From positions 1 to 34,592 of the forward strand of contig CAKSPC010000029.1 of the NCBI GenBank assembly GCA_934481445.1: 34,592 bases of DNA, in the 5' to 3' direction. Below the pieces are notes generated by a model. That model ran no database searches and was not told where the DNA came from. It saw nothing but the letters and a program-made list of their open reading frames with translations. Numbering within the stretch: the first letter of the stretch is position 1; each line of letters starts with the position of its first letter. The stretch is from an uncultured Oscillospiraceae bacterium (GTDB taxonomy: Bacteria; Bacillota; Clostridia; Oscillospirales; Ruminococcaceae). Of the stretch, positions 14,586-23,398 are shown one piece after another. Position numbers and translations under genes: made by a program.

Positions 14586-17269
14586 TCCGTAAATAATTCC
14601 TGCAGGTCTTCTGAAGCAACAATGTCAACGCAGGTGCGGTTGGACGGCGCCGTCACGACGAACGCGCGCCCTCTGGGGTTGTTGATTATCTGATCCTGCT
14701 CGGTTTCGTTTATCTCGCCCGCCTTTTCATAAAGCTTGCACAGGTCGTGCATATCGTTCGGCGCCAGCGCGAAAATGAACGAATACTGGCATGCGTTGAT
14801 TATCGCGGTGGATTTGCGCGCGAGCTCCTCCGTGCCCACAAAATCCTTTATGTTCTGCGTTATGATTATCTGCATACCGTTGTATTTTCTGATACGCTTT
14901 GCAAGCTGATACATAAAGTCAAGGGCGATAGGGTATTTTTCATCAATGAAAACGTGCGCTTCGTCTATGACTACGATTATCTTTCTGTTCGCCTTGTGGG
15001 CGATGTTGTAATCGCGGTTCTTGATTATCTCGTTGTCAAGATATTTCAGCACCAGCAGCATCTGCGCGTTTGCAATGGTGTTGTTTCTGTTCGCAAGCAG
15101 CGACTGGAAGTTGAACGCGATGAAGTTTTCCTTTGTCGTGATAGTGGACGGGCTGTTCCAGAGATGCGCGTTTCTTCCGCCGGTGGAGAACTTCGACACA
15201 TAGTTCAGCAGAATTCTCAGGTTGTTCTTGTTATACTCGCTGGAGGCCCTCTGGAAATCCGTCAGTATCTTGTCGTACAGGTCGTCAAAGATCGGGTAGT
15301 CCTCGGGGGTGAGCGATGAAAGGTCGGTGTCCGCGTCAATACCGCGCTCGGCGTAGATTCTCGGGAAAATGTTGTTCAGATACTCCAGCGCGTCGTTTTC
15401 GGTTTCCGGCAGTATCTGCTTGAAGAACTCCTCCAGGAACTGCAAATGCGCGTTAAAGCTGTTGGAGGCGCCCTCCTCGTCGTCGGAAACACCGGTGATT
15501 ATCTGAAACGGGTTAAGGCTTCCCTCGGTAGCCTTGCCCACGTCTATCATCTTGCCATTGAGCTTCTTCGCAAGCGCGCCATACTCGTTCTCGGGATCGA
15601 GAATAAATATCTTGCTGTTGTCGGCGGCAAGATTGGACAGTATGGTCTTAGTGGCAAAGGATTTACCGGAGCCGGACTTACCGATTATCGCCATATTGCT
15701 GTTTACGCGCTCGCTGTCGCGCTGGAAGAAATTCACGAATACAGGATTTCCGCTGGTGGTGCCGAAGCACATTCCGTCCTTATCCTGAAGATATGGATAA
15801 ACAAACGGAAACACCGCCGCGATGGACGAGGAATGGATACCCCGACTCTTCTTCATAAATGCGTCATGTGCGGAAATATTCGAGCTTGCATATACACCGA
15901 ACGTCTGCATAAACAGATCCTGGGTCTTGAAGCCTGCCTCGGACAGAGTGCGCTTGACATTCTTTTTCAGCGAAACGTAACCAGACGAGCCGACGGACGG
16001 CGCGCTGCCCTCCGCAGAGCGCTTGTACCGCTCCGTAAGCTCATAATCGTAGATAGTTACATATGTGTTTACATCGTACAGCGATTCGTTTTCGCTCTGA
16101 AGCATCGAGAGCAGCTCCGCCAGGGATTCGATATTCTCGTTTATCTCCATCAGACGGGAGACCTTGCCTGTCTGCTCCGCCTGACCGCGCAGCTCCTCAA
16201 GGGAACGGTCGATCCGCTTGATGGACTGATAACGGTCCACCGGCTTGAACTTCATGACCACCCGGGTGTTCGGAATGTTGAACAGTCGGTAGCCCCATGC
16301 GTTTCCCACAAGCCCGGGGTAATCGAGTATCTTCAGATTATGCGTGATAAGCCCGTCGTATTTCACCGTTCTTGCGGTGAACTCTATCTTCTTGGGGATT
16401 ATCCACGACATATAGTCCTCGGGGGATATATTATCTATTTCGCGCTCGTCAAAAGTCTGGCTGTACTGGTATTTCAGGAAAATAGCAAGCTCCCTGCCCC
16501 TGAGCTGCCGCGCGTCAAGCCCCGCGCTTCTGAACTGTCCGACAGCGTTACGCGTCATTTCTGACAGGATGGGTTTTTTGCACTCAAACAGCACCAGATA
16601 GTGGAATGGGCGATAGACCTTATCCTCAAAGTTTATCTTCCTGATATCCTCTATCCTGCCGTAGATTATTTCAACGCGCTTTGTAAGCTCCTCCTCGTTG
16701 ATTATATCGTCAATAAACGCTTTTTTCAGCTCGTTTATCTTGCCAAACTCAGTGCGGATATACTCGTCGTATATCACGGGGCGGTCGATTTTCACAAAGG
16801 CGCCGGTCTGATCCTGGGTTATCGTCCGGATTATTGAGCCCAGGTTGTGGTCGATTATCGAATTCTGCCGATACTCCGACAGGAACCTGAACTCTATGGA
16901 CGGTATTTCGATGACCGTTGCATAATATTCCTTGTTGTAGTTTATGTAGCGGTCGTCTATCCCGGTGAAAGGTGTGATATCCTCAACACTCAGCGAACCA
17001 CCCTTTTTCTTCTCCGCATAGCTGCGCGGGATCGCAAAATACCGCAGTAAGTGTATAAACAGCATATACACCTTTTCATCATCAAGCGGCATAAGCAGGA
17101 ACACGAACGCCATAAGCACGCCTATTGCAAACCACCATCTGTATGGCAGATTCGAGGTTATCAGCGCAACGCAAACAAATGCGCCGAAAAGACCCACCAA
17201 AATATCAACGATCGAAACGCCCTTGAAGATCTCCGTTTCAACCTTGGTTTTCTTTGGAATTATTCGCAT
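14582..17269 (-). CDS. virB4: Fused PrgI/VirB3-VirB4 type IV secretion ATPase
   Basis: 895 residues. Residues 1-90 have two hydrophobic spans (about 20-38 and 43-60) and resemble the small PrgI/VirB3-type membrane protein; the rest is a VirB4/TrbE ATPase. Walker A is GKSGSGKSF at about 527 and Walker B VVIDEAHVF at about 764. The C-terminal part continues with IITQNIKDF and the family's final NNPRGRAFV region. It would power substrate transfer or pilus assembly at the inner face of the membrane. The ribosome site AAGGTGA precedes ATG 17269, and it lies 18 bp after a VirB6-like gene. The fusion removes the need for a separate VirB3/PrgI gene, and none is seen. Confidence 0.93.
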   Translation of the reverse strand: MRIIPKKTKVETEIFKGVSIVDILVGLFGAFVCVALITSNLPYRWWFAIGVLMAFVFLLMPLDDEKVYMLFIHLLRYFAIPRSYAEKKKGGSLSVEDITPFTGIDDRYINYNKEYYATVIEIPSIEFRFLSEYRQNSIIDHNLGSIIRTITQDQTGAFVKIDRPVIYDEYIRTEFGKINELKKAFIDDIINEEELTKRVEIIYGRIEDIRKINFEDKVYRPFHYLVLFECKKPILSEMTRNAVGQFRSAGLDARQLRGRELAIFLKYQYSQTFDEREIDNISPEDYMSWIIPKKIEFTARTVKYDGLITHNLKILDYPGLVGNAWGYRLFNIPNTRVVMKFKPVDRYQSIKRIDRSLEELRGQAEQTGKVSRLMEINENIESLAELLSMLQSENESLYDVNTYVTIYDYELTERYKRSAEGSAPSVGSSGYVSLKKNVKRTLSEAGFKTQDLFMQTFGVYASSNISAHDAFMKKSRGIHSSSIAAVFPFVYPYLQDKDGMCFGTTSGNPVFVNFFQRDSERVNSNMAIIGKSGSGKSFATKTILSNLAADNSKIFILDPENEYGALAKKLNGKMIDVGKATEGSLNPFQIITGVSDDEEGASNSFNAHLQFLEEFFKQILPETENDALEYLNNIFPRIYAERGIDADTDLSSLTPEDYPIFDDLYDKILTDFQRASSEYNKNNLRILLNYVSKFSTGGRNAHLWNSPSTITTKENFIAFNFQSLLANRNNTIANAQMLLVLKYLDNEIIKNRDYNIAHKANRKIIVVIDEAHVFIDEKYPIALDFMYQLAKRIRKYNGMQIIITQNIKDFVGTEELARKSTAIINACQYSFIFALAPNDMHDLCKLYEKAGEINETEQDQIINNPRGRAFVVTAPSNRTCVDIVASEDLQELFTE

Positions 17270-17286
17270 TGCTAATCACCTTTTCG

Positions 17287-20200
17287 CTAAAATTTCGCAC
17301 TGTCATTTTTTTGGTCGGATCTCTTTACCGCAGTCGGCTCCACCGGCTTAACTATCTCCGGAGTTTTCGCTGCTCCGGGTCTCGGCTCTGCCGCTGCGTT
17401 TGATCCGGTTTTCCGGGCGCCGGAGGCGCTCATTGCCGCTGCCGCGGGCTCCACCGTGCTAACTATCTCCGGGGATCTCGCTGCGCCGGTCATCGGCTCG
17501 GTTTCCGCCGCTCCGGAAGTCTGTGAGCTGAACGAATTCATTGCCCCTGTCGGCTCCACATGGCTGACTATTTCCTGAGCTGCCGCTGCGCGCGGGGAGC
17601 TCTCCGGCGGCACGGCTGTTCCCGGCTTCTGCACGTTGCCTGACGTATTGACCGCCGCGAACTCATCATGACCGCCCGTGAATCTGCTTTGCTGTCCGCG
17701 CGGTTCCGCTGAATCATTCCGGTTTATCTGCTCGCGCCTGCGACTGTCGGCTCCGCGAACCACTTCTGTACTGTGCTCCCTGTCCAGGATCCTGCCACTG
17801 AGACTCCCGACCTCGTTGCTGAACTCGGGGACGTCTCCGGCTTCTTCACTCATACGTCTGATAATATTGTCCGTGGTCTTGTATTCGTGCGGCTCTGCGG
17901 CTTCTGTGATCTGAGGATCTCCGCCGTCCTGCCCGCCGAATGTCATTTCGCCGTTTCCGTCATTATCCCCGTCGTCAGATAGATCCTCGCTGCTGTCCAT
18001 AACTATGGGCATACGGTCTTCCCCGAAACCGGAATTCTTGATTTTGCCGAAAATATCCGATGAATCCATGCTGTCGAAAACTCTGTTGATTTCTTCCTTA
18101 TCAAGATTATTCCCGCCGGAACGTTTGTGATGTATCTGATTGTCAAAGCTGAAATCCGAATCGAGACCATCCTGATATTCGTCATCGTCAAAGCTGTCGC
18201 CTGAATGCCGCAGACCGGAGTCCACAGACAGATTGCTGTTATTCAGGATTTCAGGCTCCTGCCCTAAATCCTTCGTGCTGTTGTCAGGTTCATCCGGGAG
18301 CTGTTCGCTATTTTCTCTGAGCATATTATCAATATAGTCAAATTTATTGTAAGGCTCAGCAGATCTGCTATCGTCCTCGTCATTGTTTCCGGTGAAGTCA
18401 GTTCCCGAATCATCTTCGGAGCCGTCCGGGATATGGTCGTTATTGAAAATGATATCGTTCAGACCGTCCGCCTTGTTCAGCGGATCGAGATCCTTTCTCT
18501 CCGTCATTTTCTTTTCCTTATCAGGAATATCTTGACTGATATGATCATCCTTTGGCTGGTCGCTCTTCGGGAAAGCGTCCTTCAGCTTGTCGTCCTTCAG
18601 CTTGCCGTCCTTCAGCTTATCGTCTTTCAGCTTGTCGTCTTTCAGCATGCCGTCCTTCAGCTTGCCGTCCTTCAGCTTGTCGTCCTTCAGCTTGTCGTCT
18701 TTCAGCTTGTCGTCTTTCAGCTTGTCGTCCTTCAGCTTGCCGTCTTTCAGCATGCCGTCTTTCAGCTTGTCGTCTTTCAGCTTGTCGTCTTTCAGCTTGT
18801 CGTCTTTCAGCTTGTCGTCTTTCAGCTTGTCGTCTTTCAGCTTGCTGTCTTTCATCCCGGACGAGCCGCCGATGTCAGGCTTGAAATTTCCGGAATAACT
18901 GCTGCCGGGGCTGACCGAGCCGTTTCCTCCGGTGAACTTCGGAGAGGTCTCTTTCTTTGCTGCCGCAGAGCCGCCGCTGAACGAATTCTTGCCCGTTTTG
19001 AGCTGGTTGAACGCTTTCTTGCCAACGCCTGTGAGGGCTCTCATGCCCTTCTGTGCGCCGCCCCCGATAAGTCCCGCCATGAGAGCGTTGTTGGCGTTTT
19101 CTTCCGCGGCAACGCTTGAGCTTATGATCCCCGTGAGCAGTGTCGAGGATTTGTAAACCGCGTACATTCCCCCCAGGATAAACACCAGCCGGATAATGTA
19201 CCCGCCGGTGATATTCCCCGCCACGGAATCGAAAATTTCAAGCTGGTCGTTCATTATCACCGGTATCATCATCAGGAAGATCCTGAGCCCGATAACGGAA
19301 CCGAAGCCCACAAGGATCTTGGCGATGAACATATCCCGCCAGCGCTTGAATTTCTCGCCATCGTCAAGGACTATCGTAGATACGAAGTATGGCGAGGTAA
19401 TATACAGCAGTATAATATCGAAGATACGTTTTATGAACGTAAACAGGCAGATTACCATAATGACTGCCATAAATATCAGTGACGCAAAGCCGAGGATATA
19501 GTCCACCCGGGAAATGTGTATACACGTGCCGAACGATACATAATCCAAACCGCCGCCTACCAGCGAAGCCCACGGCTCAGCAATCTGGCCTGTCGCACGG
19601 TCAATGAATGAGGCGGGGGGATTTCCGCGTCCCGCGTCCATTGAAGAAATTGCCAGCACCCACCTGCCCAGCGAAGCGTCACTGCCGGTGATGGCGGAGC
19701 AAGTCTGCTTCAGAACGATAGATGCAAGGCTTATTCCGAAAATACATATCGTAGGCACCAGTAAAAACGCTATCATGGACTTCGCCACAGCGTTAAGCAC
19801 CTTCCCGACCGGACGTTTCCCCTCGAAATCAAAATCCAGCGTTGAGCGCATGACCGAATATATTGCGAATATCATCGACAGGCAGAGTGCTATGAAGGTG
19901 ATTGATATAAGCGCGTTCCTGATTATTTCGTTGTTGACGAAATATTCCAGCAGTGTTGTCTGATCCTTTCTGCCAAGGCTTTCAGAGTAATATGTGATAT
20001 CCTTCATGCCTATGAGTACATCAAAACCGCTTTGCAGCTGGTCTAGTATCCACAGCCACTGACAGAATCCCCCGTAAATTAACGAGAAGAAAATATCCGC
20101 AACATTCGCAATGACGATATTCCACAAAAACTCAAAAACAGGCATCAGCAGAGGAATGACGATGTTGTTCAGAAGCCATTCAAAAATGGAATTGAGTATT

Positions 20201-20289
20201 TTCGAAAGCCATTCTATTATCGGGTCAAAAAGCTTGTTGCAGACCCAGTCGAATACGCTGTCAAAAATTCCGAGCGACTGTATCGGCAT
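17287..20289 (-). CDS. VirB6-like channel protein with long repeat-bearing tail
   Basis: 1000 residues. The first ~420 are very hydrophobic with about seven or eight spans and the pattern IILLYITSPYFVS, then DDGEKFKRWRDMFIAK, shared with the next gene upstream and typical of Gram-positive TrbL/VirB6-like channel proteins. The remaining ~580 residues are hydrophilic and probably cytoplasmic. They contain an 18-unit KLKDD-type pentapeptide repeat (about 479-568), an acidic Asp/Ser/Asn-rich region (570-830), and at the end three loose copies of an Ala/Pro-rich unit with EIVxxVEP (near 903, 937 and 976). Start: GGGGAGG 9 bp before ATG 20289. Its large, fast-changing tail could bind substrates or the ATPases (inference). 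Confidence 0.82.
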   Translation of the reverse strand: MPIQSLGIFDSVFDWVCNKLFDPIIEWLSKILNSIFEWLLNNIVIPLLMPVFEFLWNIVIANVADIFFSLIYGGFCQWLWILDQLQSGFDVLIGMKDITYYSESLGRKDQTTLLEYFVNNEIIRNALISITFIALCLSMIFAIYSVMRSTLDFDFEGKRPVGKVLNAVAKSMIAFLLVPTICIFGISLASIVLKQTCSAITGSDASLGRWVLAISSMDAGRGNPPASFIDRATGQIAEPWASLVGGGLDYVSFGTCIHISRVDYILGFASLIFMAVIMVICLFTFIKRIFDIILLYITSPYFVSTIVLDDGEKFKRWRDMFIAKILVGFGSVIGLRIFLMMIPVIMNDQLEIFDSVAGNITGGYIIRLVFILGGMYAVYKSSTLLTGIISSSVAAEENANNALMAGLIGGGAQKGMRALTGVGKKAFNQLKTGKNSFSGGSAAAKKETSPKFTGGNGSVSPGSSYSGNFKPDIGGSSGMKDSKLKDDKLKDDKLKDDKLKDDKLKDDKLKDGMLKDGKLKDDKLKDDKLKDDKLKDDKLKDGKLKDGMLKDDKLKDDKLKDGKLKDDKLKDAFPKSDQPKDDHISQDIPDKEKKMTERKDLDPLNKADGLNDIIFNNDHIPDGSEDDSGTDFTGNNDEDDSRSAEPYNKFDYIDNMLRENSEQLPDEPDNSTKDLGQEPEILNNSNLSVDSGLRHSGDSFDDDEYQDGLDSDFSFDNQIHHKRSGGNNLDKEEINRVFDSMDSSDIFGKIKNSGFGEDRMPIVMDSSEDLSDDGDNDGNGEMTFGGQDGGDPQITEAAEPHEYKTTDNIIRRMSEEAGDVPEFSNEVGSLSGRILDREHSTEVVRGADSRRREQINRNDSAEPRGQQSRFTGGHDEFAAVNTSGNVQKPGTAVPPESSPRAAAAQEIVSHVEPTGAMNSFSSQTSGAAETEPMTGAARSPEIVSTVEPAAAAMSASGARKTGSNAAAEPRPGAAKTPEIVKPVEPTAVKRSDQKNDSAKF
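18586..18855. repeat. 18 x 15-bp in-frame tandem repeat
   Basis: Eighteen uninterrupted 15-bp units of the form CTTGTCGTCTTTCAG (plus strand) run from 18586 to 18855, coding on the minus strand for Lys-Leu-Lys-Asp-Asp/Gly units of the VirB6-like tail. The last unit is degenerate. Variants (CATGCC, CTTGCC, TCC for TCT) are scattered, and the right-hand third is the most homogeneous, suggesting recent slippage expansion there. The unit is a multiple of three, so copy-number change would keep the frame. Confidence 0.95.
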
Positions 20290-20310
20290 TATCGGAAACC
20301 TCCCCTCCGC

Positions 20311-21891
20311 TTATTCTTGCTTTTTTTCTTCATTTTCCTTTTTGTCGGAACCGCCCAGGTTCTGACCGAGCTTAGCGGCATTGCCAAGTCCGCCGCCTCC
20401 TCCGGTGAAAGCGTTCCCGGTGCTCATTGCTGCCGATCCGGCGCTATTTGCGGCGGCACCCGCTGCGGACGCAACTCCCTTTGCAGCCGCGCTCGTTCCG
20501 CCTGTCGCCGCTGCCATTGCCGCGTCCTTGGCTGTGTTGGCAGCCATCTTCACCATCGCCGCCACGACCATTGCCGAAGCGCGGTCCGCCGCAGCGATCT
20601 CCGGGTTTATCACCTCAAGTATCGTGGTGTTGGATTTCCACGCCGCGTACATACAGCCAACCACAAATATAATTTTAAGCGTAGCGTCCAATGCCACGTT
20701 GTCGGAAAACGAGAAGTTTGAGCTCATTATCATGGGAATAAAAATCATCACGAGATTCATCGCGATAACTATTCCAAAGCCGGAAAGCAGCTTCCCGATA
20801 AACATCTCGCGCCATTTTCTGAATGTAGAGCCTCCGTCAAGCGGCATTGAGGCAACGAACAGCGGCGACGTGATATACAGAATAATCAGCTCGATAATTT
20901 TGCGGATAAATACGAACATTGAGCAGAGCATTACCAGTATCACGCCTATGCTTGCAACGTAGACCAGCGGATAATTGTAGATTTTTTCAAACAGGTTCGG
21001 AAAGACCTGAGCATCGTCTGAAAGCTGATCCAGCGAGAAATCGTAGTCGTTTTCATCGTTTTTCTTCAAGCTGTCGGCAGCCTTTTGGGAAACCCCCACA
21101 TCGTCAGCCTGGCTCTTGAATATCGCCTGGATATTATCAAGATCCAGCGATGGGTACATATTGAAATCCACCAAGTAATCCCCGGGGTCGTAGATGCTCT
21201 TTTTCTCACCCCTGTATCCTGTGCCGCCGAAATACGCCGCCCGCTTTCCGGTTGTATACGAAGCGTTGGGCTCGTCGTCGTCACCGAATGTTCCCGACAG
21301 GAACAGGATAGTAGACAGCTTTGGAGTCTCGTCCGAACCGGTCGCACCGATTATCGCGTTTTCTGTGGAGATCAGGATAGCCGATGAAAGCTGCGAACCG
21401 AAGTACATCATAATCGGCACTATCATAAATGCAATGCAGGATTTCAGCGCCGTTTTCATTATATGGCTGACGGGGTGCTTGTGCTCCAGGGCGTAGGAGC
21501 CCATGGATTTTGTCACCGAGTACATCGTAAAAATAAAGCATATCGCAACGCCGATAAACGTCACCGCGATAAGCGCCCGCTTCACTCCGTCGTTTGTCAG
21601 GAACACATCAAGCAGATACATTTCCTCGCCGTTGTTCTTCACGGGCTGTGTTCCGGCAAAGATGTCAAAGAATTCCTGAAATATATCAACAAGGTGCAGC
21701 AGATAAAACAGAACGCTCTGCAAAAATGCACCGAACATTATGACGAGTCCCTGGAGCGCCACGGAGAATATGAAGTTGAACAGAAATGTTATCAGCGTGG
21801 AAAAAAAGTTAAACGCCCAGCTCAGCGAATCAACGATATTTTCTGTAATGTTCGTCAGCCAGCCCAGGCTGCTCAGCAGCACAGGAGTCAT
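20311..21891 (-). CDS. VirB6-like channel protein (second paralog)
   Basis: 526 residues from ATG 21891, which has AGGAGG 8 bp upstream; the in-frame GTG at 21900 is too close to that site. About seven spans are followed by an Ala/Gly/Ser-rich tail (about 430-526). It shares with the next gene the tract LIILYITSPLFVASMPLDGG, then TFRKWREMFIGKLLSGFG, and the CMYAAWKS span, so the two are tandem paralogs that probably form a mixed or paired channel. Between spans three and four it has an extra hydrophilic region of about 130 residues, expected outside. Its position behind the Ig-like surface gene and ahead of the repeat-bearing paralog is that of a T4SS core operon. Confidence 0.8.
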   Translation of the reverse strand: MTPVLLSSLGWLTNITENIVDSLSWAFNFFSTLITFLFNFIFSVALQGLVIMFGAFLQSVLFYLLHLVDIFQEFFDIFAGTQPVKNNGEEMYLLDVFLTNDGVKRALIAVTFIGVAICFIFTMYSVTKSMGSYALEHKHPVSHIMKTALKSCIAFMIVPIMMYFGSQLSSAILISTENAIIGATGSDETPKLSTILFLSGTFGDDDEPNASYTTGKRAAYFGGTGYRGEKKSIYDPGDYLVDFNMYPSLDLDNIQAIFKSQADDVGVSQKAADSLKKNDENDYDFSLDQLSDDAQVFPNLFEKIYNYPLVYVASIGVILVMLCSMFVFIRKIIELIILYITSPLFVASMPLDGGSTFRKWREMFIGKLLSGFGIVIAMNLVMIFIPMIMSSNFSFSDNVALDATLKIIFVVGCMYAAWKSNTTILEVINPEIAAADRASAMVVAAMVKMAANTAKDAAMAAATGGTSAAAKGVASAAGAAANSAGSAAMSTGNAFTGGGGGLGNAAKLGQNLGGSDKKENEEKKQE

Positions 21892-21915
21892 TCTGTTCAC
21901 CTCCTCAGAAAATCG

Positions 21916-23379
21916 TTATCTTATGCTGAATTTCTTTCTCGTAAGAATAAAGAACAGTGCCCCGGCAACGACCAGCGCTCCCGTAAGAATTATAGAAACA
22001 ACCGCCATACCATTCATCCGGTAGATTATCTCAAAATCCTGCGCGGAGCTGTTCCCCGCCTTGTCGTATACGACAACCGTGTACTTACCCGGCTCGCTGA
22101 GCGAAAGACTGCTCTGCACGGGCTTGCCGTTCAGAAATACCGTGTAGCCATCCACGTCCTCCGAAATAAGCTCTATCATTACGGTGCCGCCTGTGCTTTT
22201 CCCGTTCTCGTCAATCCCGTTCACGGCGAATTCCGGCGGCGTGTTGTCAAGCGTGAACTTTTCCGTGAATTTATATGTACCGCAGGAAATTTCAAAGCTG
22301 TATTCGCCCTCGGACCCGAGGTCGGTAGAATTTCCGTTGGAGCGTATCCCGCTTTTCCCCAGCGCAGCATTTACGATAACGCAGCCGTCCGGAACGGTGT
22401 ATGCCGTGAGCCCGCTCACGTTTTCGCCTATTATGGCAAATCGGAATTCCGCAGGCTCCCCGCTGTCGCCGTCTGTGACAAGCAGACTGTATTCGCCCTT
22501 CTCAGTGACCGGGCTTCCAAAATCGAAATCAGCCAGCTCCTCGCCGTTTTTCAGCAGCCGGTATTCAGCGTCCTGCGAAACGTCAAGCATTATCGAGCCG
22601 GCTGCGGCTGTCCCTGCGGGAACGCTGCAAAAAAACTCTGTTCCGTTGTCGGTCACAGCGCGTATCCCATCGCTTTCCGCATATTGCGTGAGCCTTACTG
22701 CGCCTTCATTTTTCGGGAGAATGAACCCCGCGCTGTCGTTTGTATCCGGCTGATTTTCGTCCCCGCTGTCAATGTTATCTGAACCATCGCCGCCGTCCTC
22801 CGGATTGTCGGAAGCTTCCTCCCCGCTGACCTGGTCGGCCGGGACGCTCTCGTCGGAGTCATCGCTTTCACTGCTTTCAAAGCTCTCGGTATAGGCGTCC
22901 TCCGTGTATTGGTCTTCGTATGAGTCGTATTCCGGGTAGCTTTCCATCGGAATCTCTATTATCCAGAAGCGGAAAAGACCGTAATATACCTCGTTTTCCT
23001 TTCCGCCAAGCAGCTCATCGCCGCCGACCGTCATGGTGAGCGAGTATTTTCCCGGAGCTTCGATAGCCTTCCCCGGCTTGTATTCGGTTTTTTCGCCGTC
23101 CTTTTCCATCGCGACCGATATAGTTTCCGGCAGGTCAAGGGTTACGGAATAGTCGATAACGGCGCCGTTGGGGATATTGCTGTAAAACACGATCTGCTTT
23201 GCCAGTATCTCCTCGTAAAGCGCGTTGCCGTAAACCTGTTTTTCATCGATATCCGAGTAGATATATTCGGTTTCCTGCGCGCTTTCCTCGGACGTGCTTC
23301 CCGATTCGGCGCGGGAGGTCAGCGAAACAGTTCCAAAAACGGCACAGGCAAGTACCGCAGCCAGAATTTTTCTAAACAT
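21916..23379 (-). CDS. Ig-like surface protein with C-terminal membrane anchor (copy 2)
   Basis: 487 residues from ATG 23379 (ribosome site AAAGGAAA), which starts directly with a signal peptide ending near SRAES; the longer reading to 23448 would overlap the coupling-protein gene and bury the signal. Beta-rich Ig-like segments follow, interrupted by an acidic Ser/Asp/Glu-rich linker (about 155-225) that may span the cell wall. The end repeats the plan of the protein at 12196-13437: DNTPPEFAV, a short Ig-like domain ending VVVYDKAGNS, one span (about 458-480) and the tail RKKFSIR. It is probably an outside scaffold of the secretion machine. Confidence 0.76.
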   Translation of the reverse strand: MFRKILAAVLACAVFGTVSLTSRAESGSTSEESAQETEYIYSDIDEKQVYGNALYEEILAKQIVFYSNIPNGAVIDYSVTLDLPETISVAMEKDGEKTEYKPGKAIEAPGKYSLTMTVGGDELLGGKENEVYYGLFRFWIIEIPMESYPEYDSYEDQYTEDAYTESFESSESDDSDESVPADQVSGEEASDNPEDGGDGSDNIDSGDENQPDTNDSAGFILPKNEGAVRLTQYAESDGIRAVTDNGTEFFCSVPAGTAAAGSIMLDVSQDAEYRLLKNGEELADFDFGSPVTEKGEYSLLVTDGDSGEPAEFRFAIIGENVSGLTAYTVPDGCVIVNAALGKSGIRSNGNSTDLGSEGEYSFEISCGTYKFTEKFTLDNTPPEFAVNGIDENGKSTGGTVMIELISEDVDGYTVFLNGKPVQSSLSLSEPGKYTVVVYDKAGNSSAQDFEIIYRMNGMAVVSIILTGALVVAGALFFILTRKKFSIR

Positions 23380-23398
23380 ACCGTTTTCCTTTCGGGGT

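Noticed and set aside
15446..16564. 372-codon plus-strand open frame
   Set aside because: It is the shadow of the VirB4 gene, which has clear Walker motifs on the opposite strand.
18586..18855. CRISPR array
   Set aside because: Units are 15 bp, continuous and in frame with a protein; there are no spacers.
18433..19119. Long plus-strand open frames with Ser/Cys/Leu or Val/Phe/Gln repeats
   Set aside because: They are the reverse reading of the 15-bp repeat in the VirB6-like gene; low complexity and no ribosome site.
21463..22782. 439-codon plus-strand open frame
   Set aside because: It spans two minus-strand T4SS genes and their intergenic gap; composition is that of a reverse reading.
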